Assembly (NCBI RefSeq): GCF_003334855.1 | Contig: NZ_QOWE01000011.1 | Span: 62,001 to 126,000 of the forward strand | Length of the DNA stretch: 64,000 nt | DNA from: Larkinella punicea | Lineage (GTDB): Bacteria > Bacteroidota > Bacteroidia > Cytophagales > Spirosomataceae | Direction: 5' to 3' | In this document: in pieces, positions 43,068 to 51,599 of the stretch | How positions within the stretch are numbered: the first letter of the stretch is position 1 | Layout of the letters: each line of letters begins with the position of its first letter | Translations under genes and position numbers: made by a program | The notes under the pieces: generated by a model | Databases searched by the model: none | Seen by the model: only the letters and a program-made list of their open reading frames with translations | What the model was told of the DNA's origin: nothing

Positions 43068-44093
43068 ATGTCCGTTCACATTTCATCCCTGGCCGAAAGC
43101 TTGCCGGCTTTTCTAAAGCAGCACAATTATTCGGCCATTGCGGTTCTGGCCGATGCAAATACGAAGCGTCTTTGCTATCCGGCGATAAAAAATTTTTTAC
43201 CGAAACATAAGATTATTACGGTTCGGGCGGGGGAAGAATTCAAGAATTTAGCGACTTGCGAAACCGTCTGGCAGGCCTTAACCGACGCCCAATTTGACCG
43301 CCATGCCCTGCTGATTGATCTCGGAGGGGGCGTAGTTGGCGATTTAGGCGGTTTTTGTGCGGCAACCTACAAGCGGGGCATCGATTTTATTCAGATTCCG
43401 ACCACCTTATTGTCGCAGGTGGATGCGAGTGTGGGTGGAAAGTTAGGTATTGACTTTCACGGATTTAAAAACCATATTGGGGTCTTCAAACTACCGGAAA
43501 CCGTTCTGATCGACACCGTTTTCTTTCAAACCTTACCGGAGTTGGAGTTGCGGTCGGGCTTTGCCGAAATCATCAAACATTGCCTGATTGCCGACGCGGC
43601 CAAATGGAACGTCATCCGTCGCCGGGATCTGCACCGGCAGGACTGGAATGATCTGGTGGCGCATTCGGTGGGCGTGAAAAAAAATATTGTCGAGCAAGAT
43701 CCAAATGAGAAGGGAATACGTAAAATATTAAACTTCGGTCACACGCTGGGACATGCGCTCGAAACCCATTTCCTGGCCGATCCCAAACGCCGGTTGCTGC
43801 ATGGCGAAGCCATTGCCGCCGGAATGATTGCCGAAGCCTTTATTGCCAAACGCAAAGGCCTGATCGAAACCGGGTTGCTGGAACAGATTGAAGAGTACCT
43901 GTTTTCCATCTACGGCCGGGTCAAACTGACGGATGCCGACCTGGAGCCGGTGTTGAAGCTGACGTTGCAGGACAAGAAAAACCGCAACGGCGAGGTTCGG
44001 ATGGCCTTGCTGGACGGACCGGGAAGTTGCACCTACGATGTGCTGGTGACGAAAGCAGAAATGCGCCGGGCATTGGATTACTATCGAACCTAA
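43068..44093 (+). CDS. aroB: 3-Dehydroquinate synthase
   Basis: Second enzyme of the shikimate pathway: NAD- and Zn-dependent conversion of DAHP to 3-dehydroquinate. Signature segments: IDLGGGVVGDLGGFCAATYKRG for NAD binding, IPTTLLSQVDASVGGKLGID, the catalytic/Zn residues in RSGFAEIIKHCLI (Glu, Lys, His), NFGHTLGHALE (Zn His), and HGEAIAAGM (third Zn ligand). Length 341 aa is slightly short but complete for Bacteroidota. It has its own promoter, so it is not part of the SusCD operon despite lying 74 bp behind it. The DAHP synthase/mutase that precedes it in the pathway is at 16.2 kb. Confidence 0.96.
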   Translation: MSVHISSLAESLPAFLKQHNYSAIAVLADANTKRLCYPAIKNFLPKHKIITVRAGEEFKNLATCETVWQALTDAQFDRHALLIDLGGGVVGDLGGFCAATYKRGIDFIQIPTTLLSQVDASVGGKLGIDFHGFKNHIGVFKLPETVLIDTVFFQTLPELELRSGFAEIIKHCLIADAAKWNVIRRRDLHRQDWNDLVAHSVGVKKNIVEQDPNEKGIRKILNFGHTLGHALETHFLADPKRRLLHGEAIAAGMIAEAFIAKRKGLIETGLLEQIEEYLFSIYGRVKLTDADLEPVLKLTLQDKKNRNGEVRMALLDGPGSCTYDVLVTKAEMRRALDYYRT

Positions 44094-44110
44094 ACTAGTC
44101 TGTAAGCAGG

Positions 44111-44129
44111 GCCGCTCAAGCGGTTTTTT
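44111..44129 (+). terminator. Intrinsic terminator of aroB
   Basis: CCGC (44112-44115), the loop TCAA, GCGG (44120-44123) and six T. It is 18 bp after the aroB stop. Confidence 0.6.
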
Positions 44130-44229
44130 GAACCTTATAGCTAGACAATCACTATACCAATAGTACCATTCATTTTTAACCAGTTTGTCTATACGATTCA
44201 AATTTACAACCCTGTTAAACAGTCCGTTT

Positions 44230-44766
44230 ATGAAACATTTTATCGGCGTTCTTGTGTTACTGGCTGTGGTTTCGCTGGCCGGATGCATGCCTGGGAAATT
44301 ATTCGTTGAGCACGATTACAGCTACGAAGGGCATTTTAAAAACTATGAATCTTTTAACTTTCTGGAATGTGAGTATATCGACTCTACCCTGCTTTGCTCG
44401 GACATCCAGGAAGCCATTCGTCACCAGATGGAAGCACGGGGCTATAAAGTGGCCAACCGGGGGCCCAATCTGCTGATTTCCTACAATATTTTCCGCAACG
44501 ACCTGCGTTTCAGAGGCTACCAGCAACCGGTTATCAAGGACTGGGTGGTGAGTGAAGATGGCGACGCAACCTACAAGCGCATCGACTACAACCTCGACGA
44601 AGGAACGCTGATGATTTCATTGATCGATGCCGATACCTATCAGGTGATCTGGAAAGGCTACGCATCCCGCGTAACCCGAAATCCGAACTTCAAGAATAAT
44701 TATTTCAAGGGCATTGTCCGATCCATCTTCGATCAGTATCCGCTGATGGCATCTGCCCGAAAGTGA
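44230..44766 (+). CDS. DUF4136 lipoprotein
   Basis: Lipoprotein of the DUF4136 family, 178 aa, function unknown. The ATG at 44230 gives MKHFIGVLVLLAVVSLAGC with Cys 19 in a good lipobox; a TTG at 44185 would place 15 residues before the signal and is unlikely. The mature domain has the family pattern: an early FKNYESFNFLE strand, DIQEAIRHQMEARGYKV, LLISYNIFRNDL, and the late GTLMISLIDADTYQVIWKGYAS. It is monocistronic between a terminator and a 39-bp palindrome shared with the convergent ABC ATPase gene. Confidence 0.88.
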   Translation: MKHFIGVLVLLAVVSLAGCMPGKLFVEHDYSYEGHFKNYESFNFLECEYIDSTLLCSDIQEAIRHQMEARGYKVANRGPNLLISYNIFRNDLRFRGYQQPVIKDWVVSEDGDATYKRIDYNLDEGTLMISLIDADTYQVIWKGYASRVTRNPNFKNNYFKGIVRSIFDQYPLMASARK

Positions 44767-44775
44767 AGTAAAAAT

Positions 44776-44871
44776 TAAATAACGAATATTGAACGCTGAA
44801 TAGCGAATAACGAAATAAAGAGGCAGCGCCACTTCGTTATTCGCTATTCAGCGTTCAATATTCGTTATTTA
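44776..44871. terminator. 39-bp perfect palindrome between convergent genes
   Basis: Arms 44776-44814 and 44833-44871 are exact reverse complements with an 18-nt loop. The right arm overlaps the stop codon of the ABC ATPase gene (44865-44867). Arm sequence is unrelated to the other palindromes. Confidence 0.8.
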
Positions 44872-45806
44872 TTGGTTGGTGTTGTCAACTGTTTAAACAC
44901 CCCCTCCAGATTGCTTTCCTGCTGTTTCAGGCCGACGAGGGTCAGGTTTTTATCGGCGGCTAACCGGAACACAGCGGCTCGCAGGTCGCTGTCTTGGTGG
45001 GCCGTCAGCCGGTAGCGGTTTTCACCCAGTGCCTCGATGCGCAGAATGCCGGGAAGCGCGTTCAGGACCGACACATCCTCCAGATCCCGCTCGAATTCGG
45101 CCACGACGGCGACCGAACCGTCGGATGTTTCCCGCAACTGACTCAATTGCCCATCCGCCACAATCCGGCCCCGGTTAATGATGATGACCCGCTCGCAGAG
45201 GGCTTCGACCTCCTGCATGATGTGGGTTGAAAACAACACGGTTTTTTCACGCCCGACTTCCCGAATCACTTGGCGGATTTCCGTAAGCTGATTGGGGTCA
45301 AGTCCCGTGGTGGGTTCGTCCAGAATCAGAACGGGCGGGTTGTGAATCAGCGCCTGCGCCAGCCCGACGCGCTGCCGGTATCCTTTCGACAACTGCCCGA
45401 TTTTCTTGCGTTGCTCCAGTTCCAGCCCCACCAATCCGATCATCTCCGTGACCCGCCGACTCAGCCCGGAACCCCGCAAACCGTGGAGCGATCCCGCGAA
45501 GTGCAGAAACTCCTTCACGTACATGTCGAGGTAGAGCGGATTATGCTCCGGCAGATAGCCCAAACTTCGCCGTACATCGATTGAATTCGTTCGAACGTCA
45601 AAACCATTCACGACAACCGTGCCTTCGGTAGGGGGCAGATACGCCGTCGCAATTTTCATCGTCGTAGACTTTCCGGCCCCGTTGGGCCCCAGAAATCCCA
45701 CGATCTCACCCGGCTGAACGGAAAAGGAAATCCCGTCGACCGCGCGCTGGGCCGTTTCGCCGGTTCGGGCGTAGAGTTTAGTCAGGTTTTGTACCAGAAT
45801 GGACAT
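44865..45806 (-). CDS. ABC transporter ATP-binding protein, GldA-like
   Basis: Cytoplasmic ATPase subunit of an ABC exporter, 313 aa. The Walker A GPNGAGKST, the Q loop near YLPEHNPLY, the signature LSKGYRQRVGLAQALI, Walker B ILDEPTTGLD and the switch His in FSTHIMQEVEA are all present. The C-terminal extension after about residue 225 and the overall pattern resemble GldA of the gliding-motility system. The membrane partners GldF and GldG are not in the window, so gliding is a family-based guess and another ABC-2 exporter is equally possible. It is alone on its strand between a convergent palindrome and a divergent gene. Confidence 0.9.
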   Translation of the reverse strand: MSILVQNLTKLYARTGETAQRAVDGISFSVQPGEIVGFLGPNGAGKSTTMKIATAYLPPTEGTVVVNGFDVRTNSIDVRRSLGYLPEHNPLYLDMYVKEFLHFAGSLHGLRGSGLSRRVTEMIGLVGLELEQRKKIGQLSKGYRQRVGLAQALIHNPPVLILDEPTTGLDPNQLTEIRQVIREVGREKTVLFSTHIMQEVEALCERVIIINRGRIVADGQLSQLRETSDGSVAVVAEFERDLEDVSVLNALPGILRIEALGENRYRLTAHQDSDLRAAVFRLAADKNLTLVGLKQQESNLEGVFKQLTTPTNK

Positions 45807-45961
45807 CGGTCAATACGAAAATGCAAAGAGACAGTGTGCAAGGTAAAAAAACAATGCGAAGTCCCTCTATTAACGGCGTTTTTGGAAAACCGCTTTTAAT
45901 ACCAAAAACAATTTTTATTTTTAGCTTTCCGTTCAGCCTGAAACGGGTTGAAACAACTGCA

Positions 45962-46405
45962 ATGAGAACAAAGCACATCGGCATGGTAGTGGGTTGCCTG
46001 ATGGCCATCAGTACCTGGGCACAGCGACCGGCGGCCCAAAGTCCCGCACTGGAACACATCGATATTCTCAGTCATCCGCCGGATGTGCTCACCAACTGTG
46101 ACAGCGCCCAAACGCAGACGGATCTGAATTTATGCGCCCAGATGCGGTTTCAGAAAGCCGACCACGAATTGAATGCGGTTTACAAACAGTTGATCGGGCT
46201 GGTTTCGAAAGACGAGAAAGCCATCGTGATGGAAGCCCAGCGGCAGTGGATCGTTTACCGCGATGCACACTGCAAAATTTACGAAAAAATGTACGAAGGC
46301 GGTTCCGCGCTTCTTATGGTGATTGCCAACTGTAAGGAAGCCACCACCCTGAGCCGGATTACCGAATTAAAAGAACTAGTAGCCGAACGAAAACTTAGAC
46401 AATAG
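45962..46405 (+). CDS. LprI/DUF1311-family exported protein
   Basis: Small exported protein, 147 aa from ATG 45962 (MRTKHIGMVVGCLMAISTWAQ), the first start that gives a signal peptide; an earlier in-frame ATG at 45821 would put a long tail before it. The mature region has the DUF1311 pattern: NCDSAQTQTDLNLCAQMRFQ, a helix with LNAVYKQLIGLV, then AQRQWIVYRDAHCKIYE. Three or four cysteines probably form disulfides. Members called LprI inhibit lysozyme in mycobacteria; whether this one does is unknown. The next gene, a permease, starts 11 bp later, so they may be co-transcribed. Confidence 0.85.
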   Translation: MRTKHIGMVVGCLMAISTWAQRPAAQSPALEHIDILSHPPDVLTNCDSAQTQTDLNLCAQMRFQKADHELNAVYKQLIGLVSKDEKAIVMEAQRQWIVYRDAHCKIYEKMYEGGSALLMVIANCKEATTLSRITELKELVAERKLRQ

Positions 46406-46416
46406 ACGCCAGCCTT

Positions 46417-48084
46417 ATGAGTGACTCTGTATTCCGGAAAAAATCGGTTGTAAAAGCCATCGCCGATGTGGGTGAGGGGCATTCGTCACACATGAACAAG
46501 GTGCTGGGCGTACGCGACCTGACTTCGTTTGGAATCGCGGCCATCATTGGAGCCGGTATTTTCAGCACCATCGGGCGGGCCAGCGTCAATGGCGGTCCGG
46601 CGGTCTCGCTGCTTTTTGTCTTTACGGCCATTGCCTGCGTTTTTACGGCCCTCAGTTACGCCCAGTTTGCCTCCACCGTGCCGGTCAGCGGAAGTGCTTA
46701 TACCTACGCGTACGTGTCGTTTGGGGAGATATTTGCCTGGATCATTGGCTGGGCGCTCATTCTGGAATATGCCGTCAGCAATATGGTGGTGGCCATTTCG
46801 TGGTCCGAATATTTTACGTCGATGCTGGAAGGGTTCGGGATCCATTTTCCGTCGTATTGGGCAACCGACTATGGATCGGCGGCCAAAGCCTACGCGCTCG
46901 TGCAGGCCAGTGCTACGCCCGCAAGTCTACCCGAGAATACGCGGGAACTCGCCCAGGCTTTTCAGGATGCTCCGGCACTCGGAAGTTTGAAATTCATTGC
47001 CGATTTGCCCGCCGGTTTTGTCACGGTTCTGATCACGGCTTTGGTCTACGTCGGCATTAAAGAATCCCGCGCTGCCAGCAACCTGCTGGTGGTTCTGAAA
47101 CTGGCCGTCATTGGCCTGGTCATTGCCGCCGGGGCCTTTTACGTAAAACCGGCGAACTGGTCACCGTTTGCCCCCAATGGCGTTGCGGGGGTGTTGAGTG
47201 GAGTGGCTTCGGTGTTCTTTGCCTTCATCGGTTTCGATTCCATTTCGACCACGGCGGAAGAGTGTAAAAATCCGCAGCGCGATTTACCCCGGGCGATGAT
47301 CTACTGTCTGATTATCTGTACGGTTCTGTACGTGCTGATTACGCTGGTATTGACCGGTATGGTGAATTACAAGGAACTGGGCGTCGATGATCCACTGGCG
47401 TATGTTTTCCAGAAAGTGGGACTCGACGCGATTGCGGGGGTGATTTCGGTTAGTGCCGTTGTTGCCATCACCAGCGCGTTGCTGGTGTATCAACTGGGCC
47501 AGCCCCGCATTTGGATGACCATGAGCCGTGATGGTTTGCTGTGGCCACGGTTCTCGAAAATTCATCCGCGCTACCGGACGCCCTCGTTCGCCACCATCGT
47601 AACCGGTTTTCTGGTTGCCATCCCGTCGTTGTTTCTGGATATGCAATTTTTTATCGACCTCACGAGTGTCGGAACCTTCTTTGCTTTTATCCTGGTTTGC
47701 GCCGGTATTTTGTTTCTGGACGCCAAGGGCCTTTCTAAACATTCTAAATTCAAAGTGCCTTATATTAACGGCAAATACATCGTCGGCCTGGCGCTGGTCG
47801 TAGCGATGGTGCTGGTTTTGCGGGCGGGCGGTCTGTTGAGTGGGATTCAGGAAAAACCGTTGCTGGCGTTTTTCTGGCTTACCTGGGCGCTGTTTTCTGT
47901 CCTCTCGTTTCGGTACAATTTTTCCCTCCTCCCGGTTTTGGGCATTCTGACCAACCTCTATCTGATGACCGAACTGGGCATCAGTAACTGGGCCATTTTC
48001 GTAGTCTGGCTGGTTATCGGTCTGGTTATTTACTTTTCATACGGCTACCGGAAAAGCAAACTGGCTTTCGAAACCGCTTCGTAA
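46417..48084 (+). CDS. Amino-acid permease (APC superfamily)
   Basis: Cytoplasmic-membrane amino-acid transporter of the APC superfamily, 555 aa, closest in look to the cationic amino-acid (CAT) group. The first helix carries the substrate-binding signature GIAAIIGAGIFSTIGRA, and another unwound-helix motif is FAFIGFDSISTTAEE. Around twelve or more hydrophobic segments are visible, and the loop PQRDLPRAM is typical. An expanded loop (about residues 140-190) with YWATDYGSAAKAYALVQ lies between helices 3-5. The substrate cannot be fixed from sequence alone. With the secreted peptidases in this window it fits peptide-derived amino-acid uptake. Confidence 0.93.
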   Translation: MSDSVFRKKSVVKAIADVGEGHSSHMNKVLGVRDLTSFGIAAIIGAGIFSTIGRASVNGGPAVSLLFVFTAIACVFTALSYAQFASTVPVSGSAYTYAYVSFGEIFAWIIGWALILEYAVSNMVVAISWSEYFTSMLEGFGIHFPSYWATDYGSAAKAYALVQASATPASLPENTRELAQAFQDAPALGSLKFIADLPAGFVTVLITALVYVGIKESRAASNLLVVLKLAVIGLVIAAGAFYVKPANWSPFAPNGVAGVLSGVASVFFAFIGFDSISTTAEECKNPQRDLPRAMIYCLIICTVLYVLITLVLTGMVNYKELGVDDPLAYVFQKVGLDAIAGVISVSAVVAITSALLVYQLGQPRIWMTMSRDGLLWPRFSKIHPRYRTPSFATIVTGFLVAIPSLFLDMQFFIDLTSVGTFFAFILVCAGILFLDAKGLSKHSKFKVPYINGKYIVGLALVVAMVLVLRAGGLLSGIQEKPLLAFFWLTWALFSVLSFRYNFSLLPVLGILTNLYLMTELGISNWAIFVVWLVIGLVIYFSYGYRKSKLAFETAS

Positions 48085-48251
48085 AGGGCGGTTTCAAACG
48101 ATAAATAGAAAAATAATACAATAATTTATTAATTGATTGTACAGGCAATAATATTTAATACTATCTTGTGCCCTGGAAATCGTTACGGTCTATCAACGGT
48201 TTAATCGGTTTCCGATTGGAATTAATCTTTACATCTCGCAATAATGCAGAA
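48085..48251. other. Permease 3' region, possible small RNA
   Basis: AT-rich sequence with no protein frame. It contains a small hairpin AATCGG/CCGATT (48203-48208 and 48212-48217) and, upstream, TATCTTGT (about 48160) that could be a weak -7 box. With the strong terminator at 48252-48283 this could be either the permease 3' UTR or a short separate RNA of about 110 nt. Confidence 0.3.
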
Positions 48252-48283
48252 AGCCTATAGGGTCTCCCTATGGGCTTTTTTAT
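48252..48283 (+). terminator. Strong intrinsic terminator
   Basis: AGCCTATAGGG (48252-48262) pairs with CCCTATGGGCT (48266-48276) except for one G-U pair, followed by six T. It lies 168 bp after the permease stop. Confidence 0.8.
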
Positions 48284-48296
48284 GGCGGGGAACGGG

Positions 48297-48391
48297 GCTT
48301 TTCGCTCCCAACCCCCTAAAGGGGCTTCAAAATCCGGATGTTTTAGCCCGGCACCGGCCGCCCGGCCTTTAGGGGGTTGGGGGCGAAAAGC
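48297..48391. repeat. Palindromic repeat with CCCAACCCCCTAAAGG arms, copy 1
   Basis: Arms 48297-48322 and 48366-48391 match over 26 bp with one G-U pair. The loop contains AATCCGGATGTTTTAGCCC. A close relative with the same arms and loop motif occurs at 49865-49933. Confidence 0.75.
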
Positions 48392-48440
48392 GGAAGAACT
48401 TAACAGTCCCGCCCTTCAGGAGATTTAGGGGCTATTATAC

Positions 48441-48476
48441 AAAAAAAGAGGTGCTACGGTTTTTTCGTAGCACCTC
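48441..48476 (-). terminator. Terminator of the YugP-type peptidase gene
   Basis: GAGGTGCTACG (48448-48458) and CGTAGCACCTC (48466-48476) are exact inverted repeats with a 7-nt loop. On the minus strand the hairpin is followed by a run of T. Confidence 0.8.
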
Positions 48477-48499
48477 TTCACTAGAAAACAAGGTCGAAC

Positions 48500-49186
48500 T
48501 TAGTCGCTTCGGCGACCGCCCATCAACAGGCTGGCGTAATACAGCAGCGTGGCCAGCGAACCGAGTGCGGCTACCACGTAGGTCATGGCCGCCCACCAGA
48601 GGGCATCTTTGGCAAAACCGTATTCCCGCTGGTTGACGATGTTCCGGCTTTGCACCCAGGCCAGTGCCCGGCGGCTGGCGTCGAACTCGACGGGCAGCGT
48701 GACAAAACTGAACAGCGTCGTCACGGCAAACAAAGCCACCCCAACCGCCAGCGGAATGATGGTGGTGTTGATCAGCAAAATACCGATCAGGATGATCCAT
48801 TGCAGGTAGCTTGACGAAACCGTCAGGAACGGCACCATCGCCGAACGGAGTTTAAGCGGGCCGTAGGCCGTCGCATGTTGTACGGCGTGACCGCATTCGT
48901 GGGCTGCCACAGCCGCTGCCGATACGCTTCGCCCGTAATAGACGTCGGCGCTCAGGTTGACGGTTTTGTCCTGCGGGTTATAGTGGTCGGTCAGCATTCC
49001 TTCCACCGAGAGGACGCGAACGTCGAAAATGTTGTTTTCGTGGAGCATCCGCTCGGCAATCTCCTTACCGCTCAGACCGTTGCTCAGTCCGATTTGTGAA
49101 TACTCGTTAAACTTGCTCCGCAGACGCCAGCTAATACCGGCACTCAGGAGAGCGAAAACGATGAAAATAATCCAGATTCCAGGCAT
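48500..49186 (-). CDS. Zinc metallopeptidase, YugP type
   Basis: Membrane-bound zinc peptidase of the YugP (Peptidase_M, PF04298-like) family, 228 aa. It begins with a hydrophobic anchor (GIWIIFIVFALLSAGISW), then a region containing SGKEIAERMLHENNIFDV and TDHYNPQDKTVNLSADVY. The active site AAHECGHAVQHA contains the HExxH-like motif in its HECGH form. Two or three further membrane segments and the block VEFDASRRALAWVQSRNIV follow. The C terminus is a membrane segment and a charged tail. The substrate is not known. It is last in a run of minus-strand genes and has its own terminator. Confidence 0.9.
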   Translation of the reverse strand: MPGIWIIFIVFALLSAGISWRLRSKFNEYSQIGLSNGLSGKEIAERMLHENNIFDVRVLSVEGMLTDHYNPQDKTVNLSADVYYGRSVSAAAVAAHECGHAVQHATAYGPLKLRSAMVPFLTVSSSYLQWIILIGILLINTTIIPLAVGVALFAVTTLFSFVTLPVEFDASRRALAWVQSRNIVNQREYGFAKDALWWAAMTYVVAALGSLATLLYYASLLMGGRRSD

Positions 49187-49334
49187 AATTCAATAAAGAC
49201 CGGGGTCGCCGGTGCGATTAAGAGTACGTGGTTAAACGGTAGTGTGGATCACTATACTAGCTTAACAAATATCACTAAAAAAACGGTTCATTGTTTATCA
49301 ATACCTGCAACCGTTGGTCACGGTTTTGGTAAAA

Positions 49335-49826
49335 TCATCCTTCCGGGTAAGCGTTGCGGATTTTTTCAATCAGCGCCGTGGTTGAATAACCCGCCACGAG
49401 CGGAATGGTTTGCACCCGGCCGCCGTTTTCCAGCACAAAATCGGCACCCACGATGGCACTGACGGCGTAGTCGTCGCCTTTGACCAGCACGTCCGGTTTC
49501 AACGCCTGAATCAATTCGAGCGGTGTGGACTCGCCGAAGAGCACAACTGCATCGACAAACGCCAGTGAAGCCATCAGCCGGGCGCGGGCGTATTCGTTGA
49601 CAACGGGGCGCAGCGGCCCTTTGATGCAACTGACGGACGCATCGGTATTCAAACCCAGAATCAGTTTGTCGCCGAATTGACGGGCTTTTTCCAGGTAATC
49701 GACATGACCCAGGTGCAAAATATCGAAACAGCCGTTGGTAAAAACCAGTTGCCGGCCCTTAGCGTGCCACTGTTCGGCTGAGGCAACGGCCTGATCCCGG
49801 CTGAGGATTTTGGATTCGGTCATCAT
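49335..49826 (-). CDS. rfaE2: D-glycero-beta-D-manno-heptose 1-phosphate adenylyltransferase
   Basis: Nucleotidyltransferase that makes ADP-heptose for LPS core, equal to the C-terminal domain of the bifunctional HldE. The 163-aa protein has FTNGCFDILHLGHVDYLEKA with the HxGH motif, GLNTDASVSCIKGP, the KGDDYA segment, and GYSTTALIEKI (the SSS/TTxxI-type motif). As in many Bacteroidota the kinase domain is not fused. The start is one of two adjacent ATGs (49826 or 49823). The palindromic repeat at 49865-49933 lies between it and the flippase-like gene upstream. Confidence 0.92.
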   Translation of the reverse strand: MMTESKILSRDQAVASAEQWHAKGRQLVFTNGCFDILHLGHVDYLEKARQFGDKLILGLNTDASVSCIKGPLRPVVNEYARARLMASLAFVDAVVLFGESTPLELIQALKPDVLVKGDDYAVSAIVGADFVLENGGRVQTIPLVAGYSTTALIEKIRNAYPEG

Positions 49827-49864
49827 TTTTGGGTGGTTAAGAATGGTTGAATGGTTAAAATAGT

Positions 49865-49933
49865 TACCCCCAACCCCCTAAAGGGGGCTTAGGCATCCGG
49901 ATTTTTTAAGCCCCCTTTAGGGGGTTGGGGGTA
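49865..49933. repeat. Palindromic repeat with CCCCCAACCCCCTAAAGG arms, copy 2
   Basis: Arms 49865-49891 and 49907-49933 are exact reverse complements over 27 bp with a 15-nt loop that includes GCATCCGGATTTTTT. It shares arms and loop motif with 48297-48391. Confidence 0.75.
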
Positions 49934-49941
49934 AACATCCA

Positions 49942-50982
49942 CTATTTCAAATTAACCACGTTCTGCGCATCCGGTTTGACTTCGGTTTGCGGATTTCGGC
50001 CTTTCAGCATCACAATCAGGAAACTCAGCGCGCCCAGCACCACGACGTAGAACCACTGTGTAAACAGCATCAGCGTCGCCAGCGTGGCCCCATCCTGGTT
50101 ACTGATTCCGTAAAGCGCCAATGCAGCCCCAACCAGAATGTTGAACGTTCCGGCACCGCCCTGAACGGGAGCCGCCATGCCCAACGCACCCATGATCAGA
50201 ATCGTCAGACCCGCGCGCCAGCCCAGATCGGCGGTTTGGGGCATGGCCGAAAACAGCACGAACGACATGAAATAGTACATCGTCCAGATCAAAACCGTGT
50301 GGAAAATGAACGCCCAGGGGTTTTTCAACTTGCGGACACTCAGCAAGCCTTCGAGCAGGCCGACCACGAACTTTTCAACGCGCTGGTAGAACGGTTTCTG
50401 GCGGAGAACTTCCTTGTAACGGGTGTAGAAAAACCAGATCATCACCGCAAAACCGAGCAGACAGCCTCCCAGAATGACCAAAAGCCAGGTGTTGTCGCGT
50501 ACACCGGCCATGTTGAATTTGGATGCGAAAAAGTCCATCAGAAACGTGCTGAGCCGGTTGAATTCGATCAGAAACGTGGCACCAAGCAGGAGAAACAGCA
50601 CCACGACGTCGATAATCCGCTCGGCCACAACGGTGCCAAAACTGACGTTGACGGGAACACCTTCCAGCCGGTTGAGCGTCCCGCAGCGGGTGACTTCGCC
50701 CATGCGCGGAACCACCAGATTGGCAAAATAACCAGTCAGAACGCCCAGGGTCGTGTTGACAATCGCGGGTCGGTAGCCCACCACCGGTTCCAGCAGCAGG
50801 CTCCAGCGATAGGCCCGGCTCCAGTGGGCCACCACCGTCAGCAAGCCCGACACGGCAATCCAGGTGTAGTCGGCTTTGCTGAACGCGTCGAACATGGCCG
50901 CCCGGTCGATGTCCTTGAACACGTACCAGAGCAACCCGGCGGCAATGCTGAGCGAAATGCCGTATTTTAGAATGTTTTTCAA
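49942..50982 (-). CDS. Flippase-like membrane protein (UPF0104/lysylphosphatidylglycerol synthase TM family)
   Basis: Integral membrane protein of the UPF0104/LPG_synthase_TM family, 346 aa, with about eight hydrophobic segments. Typical segments: LLTVVAHWSRAYRWSLLLEP, YFANLVVPRMGEVTRCGTL, and AAPVQGGAGTFNILVGAAL. The start is TTG at 50982; it gives the family's usual N terminus (MKNILKYGISLSIAAGLLWYVF), and no in-frame ATG fits better. Family members are flippases or exporters of lipid or isoprenoid-linked molecules. It lies between panD and rfaE2 on the same strand; a link to LPS or surface-lipid assembly is possible. Confidence 0.88.
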   Translation of the reverse strand: MKNILKYGISLSIAAGLLWYVFKDIDRAAMFDAFSKADYTWIAVSGLLTVVAHWSRAYRWSLLLEPVVGYRPAIVNTTLGVLTGYFANLVVPRMGEVTRCGTLNRLEGVPVNVSFGTVVAERIIDVVVLFLLLGATFLIEFNRLSTFLMDFFASKFNMAGVRDNTWLLVILGGCLLGFAVMIWFFYTRYKEVLRQKPFYQRVEKFVVGLLEGLLSVRKLKNPWAFIFHTVLIWTMYYFMSFVLFSAMPQTADLGWRAGLTILIMGALGMAAPVQGGAGTFNILVGAALALYGISNQDGATLATLMLFTQWFYVVVLGALSFLIVMLKGRNPQTEVKPDAQNVVNLK

Positions 50983-50993
50983 GACGATTGGAT

Positions 50994-51135
50994 GGTTTGA
51001 TGGCTGAAGGATGGTTGAAAAATGGTTTGATGGTTAAAAATGGTTAAATGGTTTTTAATGGTTAAATATGGTTAGATGGTTAAAATTAAGGTAAGCCATT
51101 CAACCATTTTTAACCATCCTTCAACCATCAAAACC
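50994..51135. repeat. Inverted repeat built of ATGGTT units
   Basis: About 40 bp at 50994-51033 correspond, with a few mismatches, to the reverse complement of 51096-51135. Both arms and the loop consist of repeated ATGGTTAAA/ATGGTTGAA units. It fills the gap between panD and the flippase-like gene and ends 3 bp before the panD stop. A shorter run of the same units occurs before rfaE2 (about 49828-49862). Confidence 0.7.
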
Positions 51136-51137
51136 AT

Positions 51138-51485
51138 TTAAACCAGGTGATTATTGTTGTCGGGAAAAACCACCAGCGGCTTGTAGGTTTTGGCTTCATC
51201 GGTGGTCATCATGCCGTAGGCAATAATGATGATGATGTCGCCGACCTGCGCGCGCCGGGCGGCTGCCCCGTTGAGGCAAATAATGCCGGAACCGCGTTCT
51301 CCCTTGATCACGTAGGTGACCAAACGTTCGCCATTGTTGTTGTTGACAATATGAACCTGCTCATTTTCAAGCAATCCGGCCGCATCCATCAGATCCTCGT
51401 CGATGGTAATGCTGCCGACATAATTCAGTTCAGCCTGCGTTACCCGGACCCGGTGGATCTTGGATTTCATTACGGTAATAAACAT
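51138..51485 (-). CDS. panD: Aspartate 1-decarboxylase
   Basis: Pyruvoyl-dependent decarboxylase that makes beta-alanine for pantothenate and CoA. I start at ATG 51485 ([17 protein letters not shown]), giving 115 aa and placing the self-cleavage pair Gly24-Ser25 in YVGSITID exactly as in E. coli; an upstream start at 51542 would shift it. Other conserved residues: the [12 protein letters not shown] segment, [13 protein letters not shown], and [16 protein letters not shown]. It follows panC on the same strand after 114 bp. Confidence 0.95.
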   Translation of the reverse strand: MFITVMKSKIHRVRVTQAELNYVGSITIDEDLMDAAGLLENEQVHIVNNNNGERLVTYVIKGERGSGIICLNGAAARRAQVGDIIIIIAYGMMTTDEAKTYKPLVVFPDNNNHLV

Positions 51486-51599
51486 AGTTGTAGTGACTGT
51501 CCGGTTCAAACGGACGGTCAAAAGTAGTGAAAAACCGTCCACCCGAAGCAGTTACCGCAAAAACAGCCCGCGAAAAGAGTTAGTTCAGCCGCCGGGTTG

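Noticed and set aside
44865-45806. Firm naming of the ABC ATPase as gldA
   Set aside because: The membrane subunits gldF and gldG are not adjacent and ABC-2 ATPases are hard to tell apart by eye.
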